64,000 nucleotides of DNA from Kocuria palustris (GCF_007666205.1 NZ_VDOR01000005.1:99278-163277), one strand, 5' to 3'. Shown: positions 46,133-56,703, counted from the stretch's first letter. Program-made: numbers and translations. Notes: a model not told the origin generated them from the sequence alone.

Positions 46133-46930
46133 CTAGAAGAGCGCGGCGACCGGCTCCACGAGTTCCGGCGAATTGTTCCGCACGTTGCCGACGGCCTGTC
46201 CGATCGGACGCAGCTCCCAGGTCGCGGCCACGTCCTCCCGCTGGGCCACGACGCGCTCGATCAGCGCCTGCGCCTCGTCCTTGGACTCCGCGGCCGGATC
46301 GAGCCACGCGTCGAGGGCATCGCGGTCCATGGCCACCGGGGTGCGGTCGTGGATCGCGGCGAGACCGGCCAGGGTCTCGTCGTCGCTGTCCGGGCCCGGG
46401 GAGGCCGCGGTGAGGATCGAGCACGAGAGGATCCACGCGCCCTGCGGGTCCTGCCACCACTCGTAGAGCCCAGCGAACCAGATGTTCCGGGACTGCTCCG
46501 GCGGGTGGATGAAGTACGGCTGCTTGGCCGGGGCGTCCTTGGTCCCCTTGGCCGGCGTGCCGTCCGGGCCCAGGCGCTTCTGCCATTCGTAGTACCCGTT
46601 GGCGGGGATCGCGCAGCGGCGCTTCCTCACGGCGGCGCGGAACGACGGCTTCTGCGCCGCGGTCTCGGAGCGGGCGTTGAACATCCGCGCGCCCACCGAG
46701 AGGTCGTCGGCCCACGACGGCACCAGCCCCCAGCGCGCCACGTGCAGCTCGCGCAGGACCTCGCCGTCCTCGACCCGCTCGAGCACGACGGGGATCTCGG
46801 TCGTGGGGGCGACGTTCCAGTCGGCTCTCAGCTCGTCGAGGTCCTCGCCCCGGAACGGCTCGCCGGGACGGGCGTCGACGTCGGCCATCAGGTCGCCCGC
46901 TGCTCGGGCGATCACGAAGCGTCCGCACAT
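46133..46930 (-). CDS. SOS response-associated peptidase (SRAP/YedK/HMCES family)
   Basis: 265 aa. MCGRFVIAR puts the catalytic Cys at position 2, which forms thiazolidine crosslinks with abasic sites in ssDNA. WNVAPTTEIPVV, WGLVPSWADD, MFNARSETAAQKPSFR, RRCAIPANGYYEWQK (catalytic Glu) and AIHDRTPV (His) complete the active site. It shields abasic DNA lesions. ATG 46930 overlaps the upstream stop (TGATG), so it is translationally coupled to the lipoate ligase-like gene. Confidence 0.94.
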   Translation of the reverse strand: MCGRFVIARAAGDLMADVDARPGEPFRGEDLDELRADWNVAPTTEIPVVLERVEDGEVLRELHVARWGLVPSWADDLSVGARMFNARSETAAQKPSFRAAVRKRRCAIPANGYYEWQKRLGPDGTPAKGTKDAPAKQPYFIHPPEQSRNIWFAGLYEWWQDPQGAWILSCSILTAASPGPDSDDETLAGLAAIHDRTPVAMDRDALDAWLDPAAESKDEAQALIERVVAQREDVAATWELRPIGQAVGNVRNNSPELVEPVAALF

Positions 46931-47655
46931 CAGAAGGCCTGCTCTCTCAAGGATCCGTAGCCCATGTGGCGGGCGTACATGCCGTAGACCTTGCGCACCG
47001 CGGCCTCGACCTCCGCGACCCGGGTGCCCGGGCGCAGATCGTCGACGGCGCCGCACGTGGCGGGGTCCCATTCCATGCCGAGGTCCCGGTAGACGTCCGT
47101 GAGCACCGAGCGCAGCGGCTCCGACTGCTCGACGACGACGACGGTGGAGAAGTACCAGGCGTCGGAGACGACGCGCTGGGCCGCGCCCGCCAGCTTGAGC
47201 TGCGCCCGGGGACGATCCGCCGTGCGGCCCGTGCCGTGGACGCTGTGCTCGCCCGGGCAGTACTCGCCGGGCAGCTCGCCGACGTCGGCGTGGATCTCGA
47301 GCTCCTCGAGCGCGGCCACGATCATGTCCCCGAACAGCTCGAAGCGGTCCTGGATCCCCGCCTTGGGGTCCTCCGAGGGCTCGATGTGATCGATGATCAG
47401 GCAGCCGCGGTGGTAGGCGGCCGCCCGCCCGCCGACCTTGCGCACGAGCGGGAAGAACGCGCTGCGCCGCGCCGAGCGCTCGGCGGCGCCGAACCCGGCG
47501 AGCAGCTCGTCGCGCCGCCCGAAGGCCACCGTGGGGCGGGGCTGGTAGAGGCGCAGGACGGGCTCGCGACCGGTGCGCACGGCGCGCAGCAGGCGCTCCC
47601 CCGCGGTGTAGTCCAGCTCCGCGCCCAGGGACTCCCGCTGCCGGATGAGCTTCAT
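46930..47655 (-). CDS. Lipoate--protein ligase A family protein
   Basis: 241 aa, lacking the C-terminal accessory domain of E. coli LplA. The lipoate-AMP site is recognisable as VRKVGGRAAAYHRGCLIID (about 69-87, RxxGGxA/H), and the catalytic Lys region as QLKLAGAAQRV. It may attach lipoyl or octanoyl groups, or act on another acyl-acceptor. ATG 47655 overlaps the nucleosidase stop (ATGA). It is the middle gene of nucleosidase-lplA-SRAP; the metabolic link among the three is not obvious. Confidence 0.88.
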   Translation of the reverse strand: MKLIRQRESLGAELDYTAGERLLRAVRTGREPVLRLYQPRPTVAFGRRDELLAGFGAAERSARRSAFFPLVRKVGGRAAAYHRGCLIIDHIEPSEDPKAGIQDRFELFGDMIVAALEELEIHADVGELPGEYCPGEHSVHGTGRTADRPRAQLKLAGAAQRVVSDAWYFSTVVVVEQSEPLRSVLTDVYRDLGMEWDPATCGAVDDLRPGTRVAEVEAAVRKVYGMYARHMGYGSLREQAF

Positions 47656-48278
47656 GACAGGCCCCCGTCCTGCCCCGCGGGGGCCGGCTCGGCGCGGCGC
47701 AGGCCCTCGATGCTCTGCGCGTACCAAGCGGCGAGCTCGCGGGCCGAGACCTGCACCCGGTCGAGCCATTCGAGGGCCTGGGCGCCGGCGTCGTCCGAGA
47801 CGTGCTTGACCATGCGCATCCGCACTCCGAGCTCGCGGCACGCGGTGGCCACCGCGAAGCCCTCCATGTCGACGAGCTGGGCGCGCTCGGCCAGGGCGTC
47901 GCGCACGGGTCCTCCTGCCACGAGGGAGTCGCCGGTGGCCAGGATCGACCCGTCGCCGACCTGGCCGAGCTCGGCCAGGGGGATGCGGTCGTCGGGCTCG
48001 GAGCCCATGGCCCGCAGCAGCTCGGCGTCCACATCGCGGTTGAGCACCACGGAGGGCTCGAAGATCCCGGACAGCCCGGGCTGCAGGCCCCCGCAGCTGC
48101 CGAGGTTGACCACGACGAGATCCCGGCGCTGCTCGGGCGACGGCGCCCGCTCCAGCACGGCCCGGGCGGTCAGCGCGGCGGCGCGGGACATGCCGATGCC
48201 GGTCACGGCCACGTCGGCCTCCGGGGGCAGCTGGGCGGTCTCCGCCGGATGGGCCGCGATGACGAGCACTCGATTCAC
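47652..48278 (-). CDS. Nucleosidase/nucleoside phosphorylase-superfamily protein
   Basis: 208 aa. It starts VNRVLVIAAHPAET, with VAVTGIGMSRAAA, VVNLGSCGGLQPG, LVDMEGFAVATACRELGV (purine-site Glu) and VKHVSDDA (catalytic Asp), the layout of MTA/SAH or futalosine nucleosidases. Exact substrate cannot be told. GTG 48278 is chosen because TAGAGT lies exactly 7 nt upstream (leaderless); a GTG at 48287 would lie inside that hexamer. The hexamer overlaps the stop codon of the preceding membrane gene. Confidence 0.85.
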   Translation of the reverse strand: MNRVLVIAAHPAETAQLPPEADVAVTGIGMSRAAALTARAVLERAPSPEQRRDLVVVNLGSCGGLQPGLSGIFEPSVVLNRDVDAELLRAMGSEPDDRIPLAELGQVGDGSILATGDSLVAGGPVRDALAERAQLVDMEGFAVATACRELGVRMRMVKHVSDDAGAQALEWLDRVQVSARELAAWYAQSIEGLRRAEPAPAGQDGGLS

Positions 48279-48285
48279 GGCCCCC

Positions 48286-48291
48286 ACTCTA
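48286..48291 (-). promoter_or_regulatory. -10 hexamer of the nucleosidase gene, overlapping a stop codon
   Basis: TAGAGT on the minus strand; its first three bases are the TAG stop of the upstream membrane protein gene. It lies 7 nt before GTG 48278. Confidence 0.6.
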
Positions 48292-49461
48292 CTGGGAGCG
48301 CTCTGCCGGACGGGGCGCGCGCCGTCGCGAGCCGCGCCGCCGCCGGTCGAGCCGCATCCACATGCGCCGCTCGACCGGTTCGACCACCCGGACCGCGAGC
48401 GCGGTGGCCGCGGCGACGGCCAGCAGGCAGGCCGCCACCGAGCCGGGCACGGACGCCGACTCGCCCGTGAGCAGATGGCTCAGCACGATCGACAGGGGCC
48501 AGCCGATGAACAGGACCCCCATCCAGATGTCATGCCGGCCCAGCGCGCGCGGCAGGCGCAGATCCAGCAGGGCCGTCAGCGCGATGGCCAGCATGAGGTG
48601 GCCGAGGCTCGCTCCGACCGCTGCCTGGGGGATCAGGAGGACGAAGCCCAGCAGGGACAGCAGCCGCATGGACCAGCGGAACGCGCGCCCGCGGGAGTCC
48701 AGGAGATCGCCCAAAGCGACCATCAGGGCTCCGGCCCAGTAGCAGTACCCCAGAGCCAGGACCGCGACCAGCGTGCTCGGCTCCACGCCGCCGCACGAGG
48801 TCACGGAGTCCTGGACGGCCGAGCCCGCGCCCCGCGTGCGCTCGGGCCCCACCGCCAGCGCCCAGACCAGCCACGCGGCGAGGGCGAGGATCGAGATCGC
48901 GGCCGCGTGCCGGCGCAGGGGGTGCAGGGCCAGCAGCAGCTCCGACAGCGTCATGACCAGCGGGTAGGCGAGGACGGCCGCGAGCAGGAAGCGCGGGGCG
49001 GACAGGCCCGCCGGGTCGAGCTGCGCGGCCGCCGCGTGCAGGGCGGCGGCGACCAGCACCGTCACCAGCAGACCGACCATGCGGGTCGCCCAGAAGCCCG
49101 GGACGCGATGCGGCGGGTGACGCAGGATCGTGTGCGTGGCGTTCATGCCGGTGAGCACGAAGCACGCCTGGAGGCAGGACACCGCCGTCAGGTAGCTCAC
49201 GTGCTGGACCGGGCTGCCCCACTCCGGGCCGGCGCCGCCCAGCACCTCCCGGACCAGCCAGTCCGACGAGCCCAGGAAGCCGATCAGGCTGATCACGGCA
49301 AGGGCATTGCGCGCCGCCCTCACGCTGCTGCGACGCGACGGCGGCATGCTCAGCACGAGCCCGGCGGACAGCTGCTCCCCGTCCACACCCGTCGCCGCGC
49401 CCTCCGATCGCTGCCCGGGGCTGCCGAAGCCGGCCGAGGTCTCCTGGACGACACGGGTCAT
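48289..49461 (-). CDS. Polytopic membrane protein, acyltransferase-3-like (paralogue 1)
   Basis: 390 aa with about ten hydrophobic helices. The early LTAVSCLQACFVLTGMNATHTI and FWATRMVGLLVTVLV resemble the FFVLSGF and RR-helix region of acyltransferase-3 proteins, but the usual catalytic His/Arg motif is not obvious. YCYWAGALMVALGDLLD and GASLGHLMLAIALTALLDL recur in the adjacent gene, so the two are paralogues. The basic C terminus (RRRRGSRRRAPRP) is cytoplasmic. ATG 49461 was chosen for AGGAG about 13 nt upstream; the longer in-frame GTG-started form is unlikely. A 9-G run lies upstream. Confidence 0.65.
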   Translation of the reverse strand: MTRVVQETSAGFGSPGQRSEGAATGVDGEQLSAGLVLSMPPSRRSSVRAARNALAVISLIGFLGSSDWLVREVLGGAGPEWGSPVQHVSYLTAVSCLQACFVLTGMNATHTILRHPPHRVPGFWATRMVGLLVTVLVAAALHAAAAQLDPAGLSAPRFLLAAVLAYPLVMTLSELLLALHPLRRHAAAISILALAAWLVWALAVGPERTRGAGSAVQDSVTSCGGVEPSTLVAVLALGYCYWAGALMVALGDLLDSRGRAFRWSMRLLSLLGFVLLIPQAAVGASLGHLMLAIALTALLDLRLPRALGRHDIWMGVLFIGWPLSIVLSHLLTGESASVPGSVAACLLAVAAATALAVRVVEPVERRMWMRLDRRRRGSRRRAPRPAERSQ

Positions 49462-49675
49462 GGGCGGCGGCTCCTGGTGCGAGGGGACGGACTGGGGGGG
49501 GGCGGACGTGACCGGGCGGCCCCGGCGCAGGACACAGGGGCGCGAGCCGGGCTGCGACGCGGTCAGGGTAGCGCCGCCCCGGGGCGCGGTCGCGCTGCGG
49601 AGCCGCTGTTGCACGGCTGGTTGCAGGACCGTTGGGGGCGCAAGAGGGGCGCTCGCGTGCGCGGGGCGAGCCCGG

Positions 49676-50698
49676 TCACGTGGTGAGGCGCCCCAGCAGG
49701 ATGGACAGCGGCGCCCCGAGGGCGACGGCGCACGCGGCGCACCAGGACGAGTCGATCCGACCGGCGATCAGCAGGCTGCCGGTGAGCCCGAAGGCCCAGC
49801 CGAGGGTCAGCAGGGGCAGCCCGATGTCGTAGTCGGCGATGGCGCCGGGCATCGCGACATCGGCCAGCGGGGCGAGCGCGACCGCCAGCATGAGATGGCC
49901 GATGCTGGCCCCGGTGAGCATCTGCGGCAGGAAGATCACCGTGCCGATCCCGGCCAGCGCCGGAACGAGGGCGCGGACGACCGGGGCGCTGCCGTCGACG
50001 AGATGCCCGAGGCAGACGACCACGGCGCCCGCCCAGTGGCAGCAGCCCAGGGTGATGATCACGGCCAGGGTCTCCGACTCGAACAGCCCGCCCAGCCCCG
50101 TGGAGGCCGCGACGGCCGTCGACGGCCCGGCCGTCTGCACCGTCCCCGCCGCCAGCCCGAGCGCCATCCAGACGGCGAAGCCCAGCACCGGGACCACCCA
50201 GGCCCAGCGCCGCAGGAGCATCGGCGCCAGCAGGGCGCAGAGGACCGCGCTGCACAGCTGGAAGGCGGCGACCACCCCCACCAGCAGGCGCGGCACCGGC
50301 AGGGGGCCCTGGGCCAGGACGCCGCCGAATCCCAGCACCGCGGCCGTCGCCAGGAGCAGCCCGGCGGAGCCGACGAGCCGATCGACGAGCAGGCGCACGC
50401 CGGGTCGGGGCGGCCGGCTGATCACCCCGTGCGCGCTCAGCATGCCGCTGAGCACCATGGCGACCTGCAGCAGGACGGTCGCGGCCAGGACGCCGAGCTC
50501 ATCCGACTCGGACAGCCAGTCGGCCCGGACGTGGGCGGTCGTGCCCGCGGCGAGGGACTCGGCGCCGACGCAGAGTCCGAGCAGGGCTCCCAGCGCGGCC
50601 AGGTTCCGGGCGCCGCGGAGGCTGCGCCGACGGCGCTGTCCCAGCACCATCACGAAGGACTCGGCGAGCTCCGGCTCATCCGCGCGGCTGCTGGACAT
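49676..50698 (-). CDS. Polytopic membrane protein, acyltransferase-3-like (paralogue 2)
   Basis: 340 aa with about ten helices. It shares CCHWAGAVVVCLGHLVDG, TGASIGHLMLAVALAPLADV and ADYDIGLPLLTLGWAFGLTGSL with its downstream neighbour at matching positions. The N-terminal 30 residues are cytoplasmic and charged. ATG 50698 has AGGGAGAGGG upstream. I infer a tandem duplication with large divergence. Family membership (acyltransferase 3 or OafA-like) is uncertain; the function is unknown. Confidence 0.6.
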   Translation of the reverse strand: MSSSRADEPELAESFVMVLGQRRRRSLRGARNLAALGALLGLCVGAESLAAGTTAHVRADWLSESDELGVLAATVLLQVAMVLSGMLSAHGVISRPPRPGVRLLVDRLVGSAGLLLATAAVLGFGGVLAQGPLPVPRLLVGVVAAFQLCSAVLCALLAPMLLRRWAWVVPVLGFAVWMALGLAAGTVQTAGPSTAVAASTGLGGLFESETLAVIITLGCCHWAGAVVVCLGHLVDGSAPVVRALVPALAGIGTVIFLPQMLTGASIGHLMLAVALAPLADVAMPGAIADYDIGLPLLTLGWAFGLTGSLLIAGRIDSSWCAACAVALGAPLSILLGRLTT

Positions 50699-50806
50699 AT
50701 CGCCCTCTCCCTCGACGCCGGGCGACGGCAGCCTGTCTGCCCGTCGGAGGGCGCAGACTACCCCGCCCGCCTGACCGGTCGGTCGGGATCCGGGCGCGCG
50801 GCCGGC

Positions 50807-51577
50807 TCAGCCCCGCGGGGCCGGCCGGCTCCCGAAGATCGAGCGGCCCACGCGCACGCACGTGGAGCCCTCGGCCACGCCGAGCTCGAGGTCCTCCGAC
50901 ATGCCCATCGACAGCTCGCCGTCGCCGGCGAATCCCGGCCCGTCCTGCTGCGCCCGATCCCGCAGCACGCGCAGCCGCCGGAAGCATGCGCGGACCCGGT
51001 CCTCGTCCTCGGAGGCCATCGCGATCGTCATCAGTCCGGTGACCCGCAGCGAGGCGAACTGCGGCAGCTGCTCGAGGAACTGCGGGACCTCCTCCGGCGG
51101 CATGCCGAACTTGGAGTCCTCCCCCGAGGTGTTGACCTGGACCATCACGTCGAGGCCGCGCCCCTCGCCCTGCAGCCGACGGTCCAGCGCCTCGGCCAGC
51201 CGGAGGCTGTCCAGCGCCTGGAACTCGTCGGCGAAGGCGGCCACGTCCTTGGCCTTGTTGCGCTGCAGGTGCCCGATGATCGACCACCGGACGCCCAGGT
51301 CGGCCATCGCGGAGGCCTTGCCCGCGGCCTCCTGGACCTTGTTCTCCCCCAGCTCGGCGCATCCGGCGGCCACGGCCGCGCGCAGCCGGTCCTCGGGAAC
51401 GGTCTTGGACACGGGCAGCAGGCGGATCTGCTCGGCATCCCGGTCCACGGCGCGGGCGGCTGCGTCGATGCGCTCGCGCACGGCCGCCAGGGCCTCGGTG
51501 ATCCGCTGAACCTCGTGCGGATCCGGCTGCGCGCCGTCGGCGGAGCGGGTCTGGGGCTCAGGCGTCGTCTCGTCCAT
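50807..51577 (-). CDS. YggS-family pyridoxal phosphate homeostasis protein
   Basis: 256 aa, PLP-binding fold type III without enzyme activity. LLPVSKTVPEDRLRAAVAAG contains the PLP Lys; LGENKVQEAAGKA, WSIIGHLQRNKAKD, VMVQVNTSGEDSKFGM, TGLMTIAM and ELSMGMSEDLELGVAEGSTCVRVGRSIFG are all present. It keeps free PLP in balance. ATG 51577 lies 7 nt after TACCGT (leaderless). In many actinobacteria the yggS homologue sits beside pgeF after ftsZ; here it lies next to recQ. Confidence 0.93.
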   Translation of the reverse strand: MDETTPEPQTRSADGAQPDPHEVQRITEALAAVRERIDAAARAVDRDAEQIRLLPVSKTVPEDRLRAAVAAGCAELGENKVQEAAGKASAMADLGVRWSIIGHLQRNKAKDVAAFADEFQALDSLRLAEALDRRLQGEGRGLDVMVQVNTSGEDSKFGMPPEEVPQFLEQLPQFASLRVTGLMTIAMASEDEDRVRACFRRLRVLRDRAQQDGPGFAGDGELSMGMSEDLELGVAEGSTCVRVGRSIFGSRPAPRG

Positions 51578-51584
51578 GGCCCCC

Positions 51585-51590
51585 ACGGTA
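51585..51590 (-). promoter_or_regulatory. -10 hexamer of leaderless yggS-type gene
   Basis: TACCGT on the minus strand, 7 nt before ATG 51577. Confidence 0.6.
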
Positions 51591-51633
51591 GGCCACGCCG
51601 GCCGGGACGACGGGAGCCGAGGAGACGGTGCCG

Positions 51634-53484
<1,851 letters not shown>

Positions 53485-53595
53485 GGAGAACCCGGCCTGC
53501 CTCTCGTGCTCGGTGGATGTGCCCGAGCAGTCTAGCCCTCGGCCGGCGGCACGGCCCCGGCCTGCCGCCGGCCTGCGGTCACTGCGGGCCCGCGG

Positions 53596-54462
53596 TCACC
53601 GCCGGGCGGCGCGCACCTGGACGCGGCCGCCCTCCACCCGGACCTCCCAGGCGGGCTGCGGAACGGTCGCGGGGCCGCGCTCCACGCCGCCGTCCTCGAC
53701 CCGGAAGCGGCTGCCGTGCCACGGGCAGACCAGGCAGCCGTCCTCGACCGAGCCCTCGTGCAGCGGGGCGCCGGCATGCGTGCAGACGTCGGAGACGGCG
53801 TGCAGCGTCTCCCCCTGGCGGATCAGCACGAGGTCGCGGCCGTCGGCGGTGACCTTCTGCAGCTCGTCCTGGCTCAGCGCATCGCAGGAGGCGACGTCGA
53901 TCCAGTCCTCGGCCGGCTCCTCCCCTGCCGCCTTGTTCACGCCGACGCCCTGGACGAACGACAGGTGGCCGCCCAGGTATCCGGCCGCCCCGGTCAGGCC
54001 GATCGCGGCCAGACTCAGCGCCGCGCCGACGCCCCGCCTGCCGCTGCCGCGCACGATCCAGGAGGCGATCTGCAGCCCCGCGGCCGTCTCGTTGGCGAGG
54101 CCGTGGACCAGGCCCACGCGGCTCGCGGCGCCGTGCTCGTAGGACCAGTCCGAGGCGCCGGAGGCCGCCGCCGGCAGCGCGCCCAGGATCCCGGCCCCGA
54201 CGAGCTTCCGGGCCGCGTCCTCGGCTTCGTCCCCGCCGACGAGATCCAGGAAGGTCGCCGCGCCCCAGGCGCCGATGGGGACCTGCACCATGATCGGGTG
54301 GAGCTGATGCCCCAGCCACGAGCCGGACAGGGCATTGCGCACGACGGTGGGGGCGGTGGCCGCACCCACCGCCTCGGAGGCCTTCTCCGCGACTCCATCG
54401 ACGGCCGAGAGGCTCTCGATGCGGCGGACGATGCTCTGGAGGGTGTCAGCTGGGCTGCGCAT
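53596..54462 (-). CDS. DUF2231 membrane domain fused to a Rieske [2Fe-2S] domain
   Basis: 288 aa. The N-terminal half has four hydrophobic helices of the DUF2231 type (LSGSWLGHQLHPIMVQVPIGAW, SYEHGAASRVGLVHGLANETAAG). The C-terminal Rieske domain (about 185-288) carries CTHAGAPLHEG and CPWHGSRF, with all four cluster ligands. It is probably a membrane-anchored electron-transfer protein with an unknown partner. ATG 54462 has GGAAGAGAGA upstream; the longer frame to 54519 lacks a binding site. Confidence 0.9.
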   Translation of the reverse strand: MRSPADTLQSIVRRIESLSAVDGVAEKASEAVGAATAPTVVRNALSGSWLGHQLHPIMVQVPIGAWGAATFLDLVGGDEAEDAARKLVGAGILGALPAAASGASDWSYEHGAASRVGLVHGLANETAAGLQIASWIVRGSGRRGVGAALSLAAIGLTGAAGYLGGHLSFVQGVGVNKAAGEEPAEDWIDVASCDALSQDELQKVTADGRDLVLIRQGETLHAVSDVCTHAGAPLHEGSVEDGCLVCPWHGSRFRVEDGGVERGPATVPQPAWEVRVEGGRVQVRAARR

Positions 54463-54748
54463 GGCGGTCTCTCTTCCGGGCCTGGGCCCCTCGATGCGGG
54501 CCGGGCGGCCCGCGGTCATGCCATCGGTCTACCGGCGATCAGCAGGCTGGTCAACCAAGGCTGACCTGCCCGGATCGGCATGTGGGCGGGCATCGGGGCG
54601 GTCCCTGCCGGCACCTGCGCCTTCCCGGCCGATGGCTCGGCGGCGCCCGGTCCCGTGGCTCGCGTCGCTCCCCGGCCTCGTCGCGCGGAGCACAATGGAC
54701 CGCGAGGGGGTCGTCGGCCCCTGTCCCCGCTGCTTCCGATGGACCCGC

Positions 54749-55231
54749 ATGCCCCGATCCCCTGTGCCCTTGTCCGACGGCGACGCCCCGGCTGCGGCCC
54801 GCCGCGATCGCCCTGATCATCTGCGCCCGGCCCCGATCGCCCTGGTGTTCCTGGGCGGCGCGGCCGGGACCGGCGCGCGGGAGGCGCTCACCCTGGTCCT
54901 GCCCCAGACCGGCCGGCTTCCCCTCACGATCCTGGGGATCAATCTGATCGGGGCCTTCCTGCTGGGTGTGCTGCTCGAGAGCCTGGCTCGCCTCGGCCCG
55001 GATGCCGGCCCCCGACGAGGTCTGCGGCTGCTGCTCGGCACCGGCTTCCTCGGCGGGTTCACCACGTACAGCGCTCTTGCCGCGGATTCGGCCCTGCTGC
55101 TCGGCCAAGCGGCCGTCGGCCTCGGGCTGGCGTACGCCGTGGGCACCGTGGTCCTGGGGGCGCTGGCCTCCCTGGGCGGTATCGCCGTCTGCGCCGCCGT
55201 CCGATGCACGGACGGGGCCCGCGCGCCATGA
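54749..55231 (+). CDS. crcB: Fluoride ion channel Fluc subunit (CrcB family) 1
   Basis: 160 aa, four transmembrane helices preceded by a charged N-terminal extension of about 30 residues. Conserved features: GGAAGTGAREAL, LTILGINLIGAFLLGVL (Asn of the pore) and GTGFLGGFTTYSALAADS (phenylalanine/Na+ site). Together with the next gene it probably forms a heterodimeric dual-topology fluoride exporter. The start is uncertain: ATG 54749 lacks a good ribosome binding site, and an upstream ATG at 54695 is in frame. Confidence 0.87.
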   Translation: MPRSPVPLSDGDAPAAARRDRPDHLRPAPIALVFLGGAAGTGAREALTLVLPQTGRLPLTILGINLIGAFLLGVLLESLARLGPDAGPRRGLRLLLGTGFLGGFTTYSALAADSALLLGQAAVGLGLAYAVGTVVLGALASLGGIAVCAAVRCTDGARAP

Positions 55232-55629
55232 CCCCGCTGCTCCTTCTGGGCATCGCGGCGGCCGGCGGGCTGGGCGCCGTGGCGCGCTTCGTGCTCGACG
55301 GCTTCCTCCGCGCGGCGCTCCCCAGTCGACTGCCGTGGCCCACGCTCCTGATCAATGGGAGCGGCTCCCTGGCGCTGGGGCTGCTCGCCGGTCTGGCGGC
55401 GCGTCTCCTGGTCCCGGAGGCGTGGGAGCTGATCCTGGGGACCGGGTTCCTGGGCGGCTTCACGACCTTCTCGACGGCCAGTGCGGAGACCGTCCGGCTG
55501 CTGCAGGACCGCCGCTGGGCGGCAGCCGCGGCCCACAGTCTGGGGATGCTCGCGGTCGCTGTCGCGGCGGCCGGGGCAGGGCTGGCTCTCGGGCTGGGGA
55601 TCGGGACCGGAGGCGGTGCCGGGGCCTGA
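55228..55629 (+). CDS. crcB: Fluoride ion channel Fluc subunit (CrcB family) 2
   Basis: 133 aa, four helices. GGLGAVARFVLDG (the GAxxRY-type motif), LINGSGSLALGLLAG and GTGFLGGFTTFSTASAETV are conserved. ATG 55228 overlaps the stop of the first crcB (ATGA), so the subunits are co-translated, as expected for paired Fluc proteins that assemble antiparallel. Confidence 0.9.
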   Translation: MTPLLLLGIAAAGGLGAVARFVLDGFLRAALPSRLPWPTLLINGSGSLALGLLAGLAARLLVPEAWELILGTGFLGGFTTFSTASAETVRLLQDRRWAAAAAHSLGMLAVAVAAAGAGLALGLGIGTGGGAGA

Positions 55630-55838
55630 CGGCCGGGGGGCGTCCGCATCCGGTCTGTGACCGGCCGGCGACGGCATCGCCGTGGCCACCTCGCACACGG
55701 CACCGGGGTGAGCCTCGACACGGCTGCTTGCCGCAGCTCATCGCGGCCGGCCACGAGACGATGTTGAATGGGGGTGACCGCGGATTCCTGGTCGGCGACG
55801 GGTCCGCTCGCCGAGATCCGCACCGACAGGAGGCCCCC

Positions 55839-56549
55839 ATGAAGCTCTGGATCCGTTCCGCCGCCCTGACCGCCGGGCTCGCCCTGGCCCTGACCGGCTG
55901 CGGCAGCGGGGAGGATGAGTCCTCGTCCCCCGAGAGCTCCGAGGCGTCGGAGTCCACCAGCGCGGAGAGCTCCCCGACCTCGTCGGAGGAGTCGTCGGCC
56001 CCCGAGACGGACGAGCCGGAGACGGAAGCCCCCGCGGACCCGGCGACGACCCCGGAGCAGGCCGCGCCCACCAGCGAGGCGGCGCCCCACGCCGCCCCGG
56101 CGGAGGAGGGCGCGGTGCCCGCGAACCCCCGCCCCGAGGACATCCCCGATCTGGCCGAGGGAGCGCCGGCGGGCGCCGGTCAGGCACCGGCGGAGCAGGG
56201 CGAGGCCGCAGACGGCGCGACCGGCGGAGGCGCAGCCGGCGGAGGTGCGGCCGGTCCGGGGGCAGGCGGCGCGACCGGCGGAGGCTCCGCAGGCGGCGGC
56301 GCGGGCCAGGGCGCGACCGGCGGCCAGGCACCGGGCCAGGCGGGGGCCGGCTCCGCCGGGCTGTCCGCCGAGGCCTATCGCCACTTCGAGCTCGGCGGCT
56401 CCTGCTACTCGGACTACTTCCCGGCCGGGATCCCCAGCGGCCCCGCGCTGCAGGAGATCAAGGACTACTGCGCCACCACCGACGTCTCCCAGTGGGATGT
56501 CACCGACGGCGTTCCGAACCCGTTCGGCATCCCCGACCCCGTGCAGTGA
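55839..56549 (+). CDS. Secreted lipoprotein, low-complexity, unknown function
   Basis: 236 aa. Signal peptide with a lipobox ALALTGC (Cys about residue 20). A Ser/Glu/Thr/Pro/Ala-rich stretch follows (about 25-110), then a Gly/Ala-rich repeat (about 125-170, GGGAAGGGAAG style), and a compact C-terminal domain of about 60 residues with two cysteines (GGSCYSDYFPAGIP and IKDYCATTDVSQWDVTDG). The low-complexity part may span the cell wall. ATG 55839 with AGGAGG upstream. No family recognised. Confidence 0.85.
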   Translation: MKLWIRSAALTAGLALALTGCGSGEDESSSPESSEASESTSAESSPTSSEESSAPETDEPETEAPADPATTPEQAAPTSEAAPHAAPAEEGAVPANPRPEDIPDLAEGAPAGAGQAPAEQGEAADGATGGGAAGGGAAGPGAGGATGGGSAGGGAGQGATGGQAPGQAGAGSAGLSAEAYRHFELGGSCYSDYFPAGIPSGPALQEIKDYCATTDVSQWDVTDGVPNPFGIPDPVQ

Positions 56550-56703
56550 CGCGCCCGCCGCAGTGACGGCGCCCCACGAGGTCGTCGGACCCGCGGTCGG
56601 AGACCGGAGCCGCCGGAGCACGGGGCCTGTCCGACCGGGCGGTGATCCGGGCCGTCTGCGGGGCGCGCCGACGGACGATGCGACGGACGTCGGTCCGCCG
56701 GGA

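Noticed and set aside
54335..54748. Longer N-terminal form of the first crcB protein
   Set aside because: The extra upstream residues are antisense to the Rieske gene and unlike CrcB proteins; the exact start still remains uncertain.
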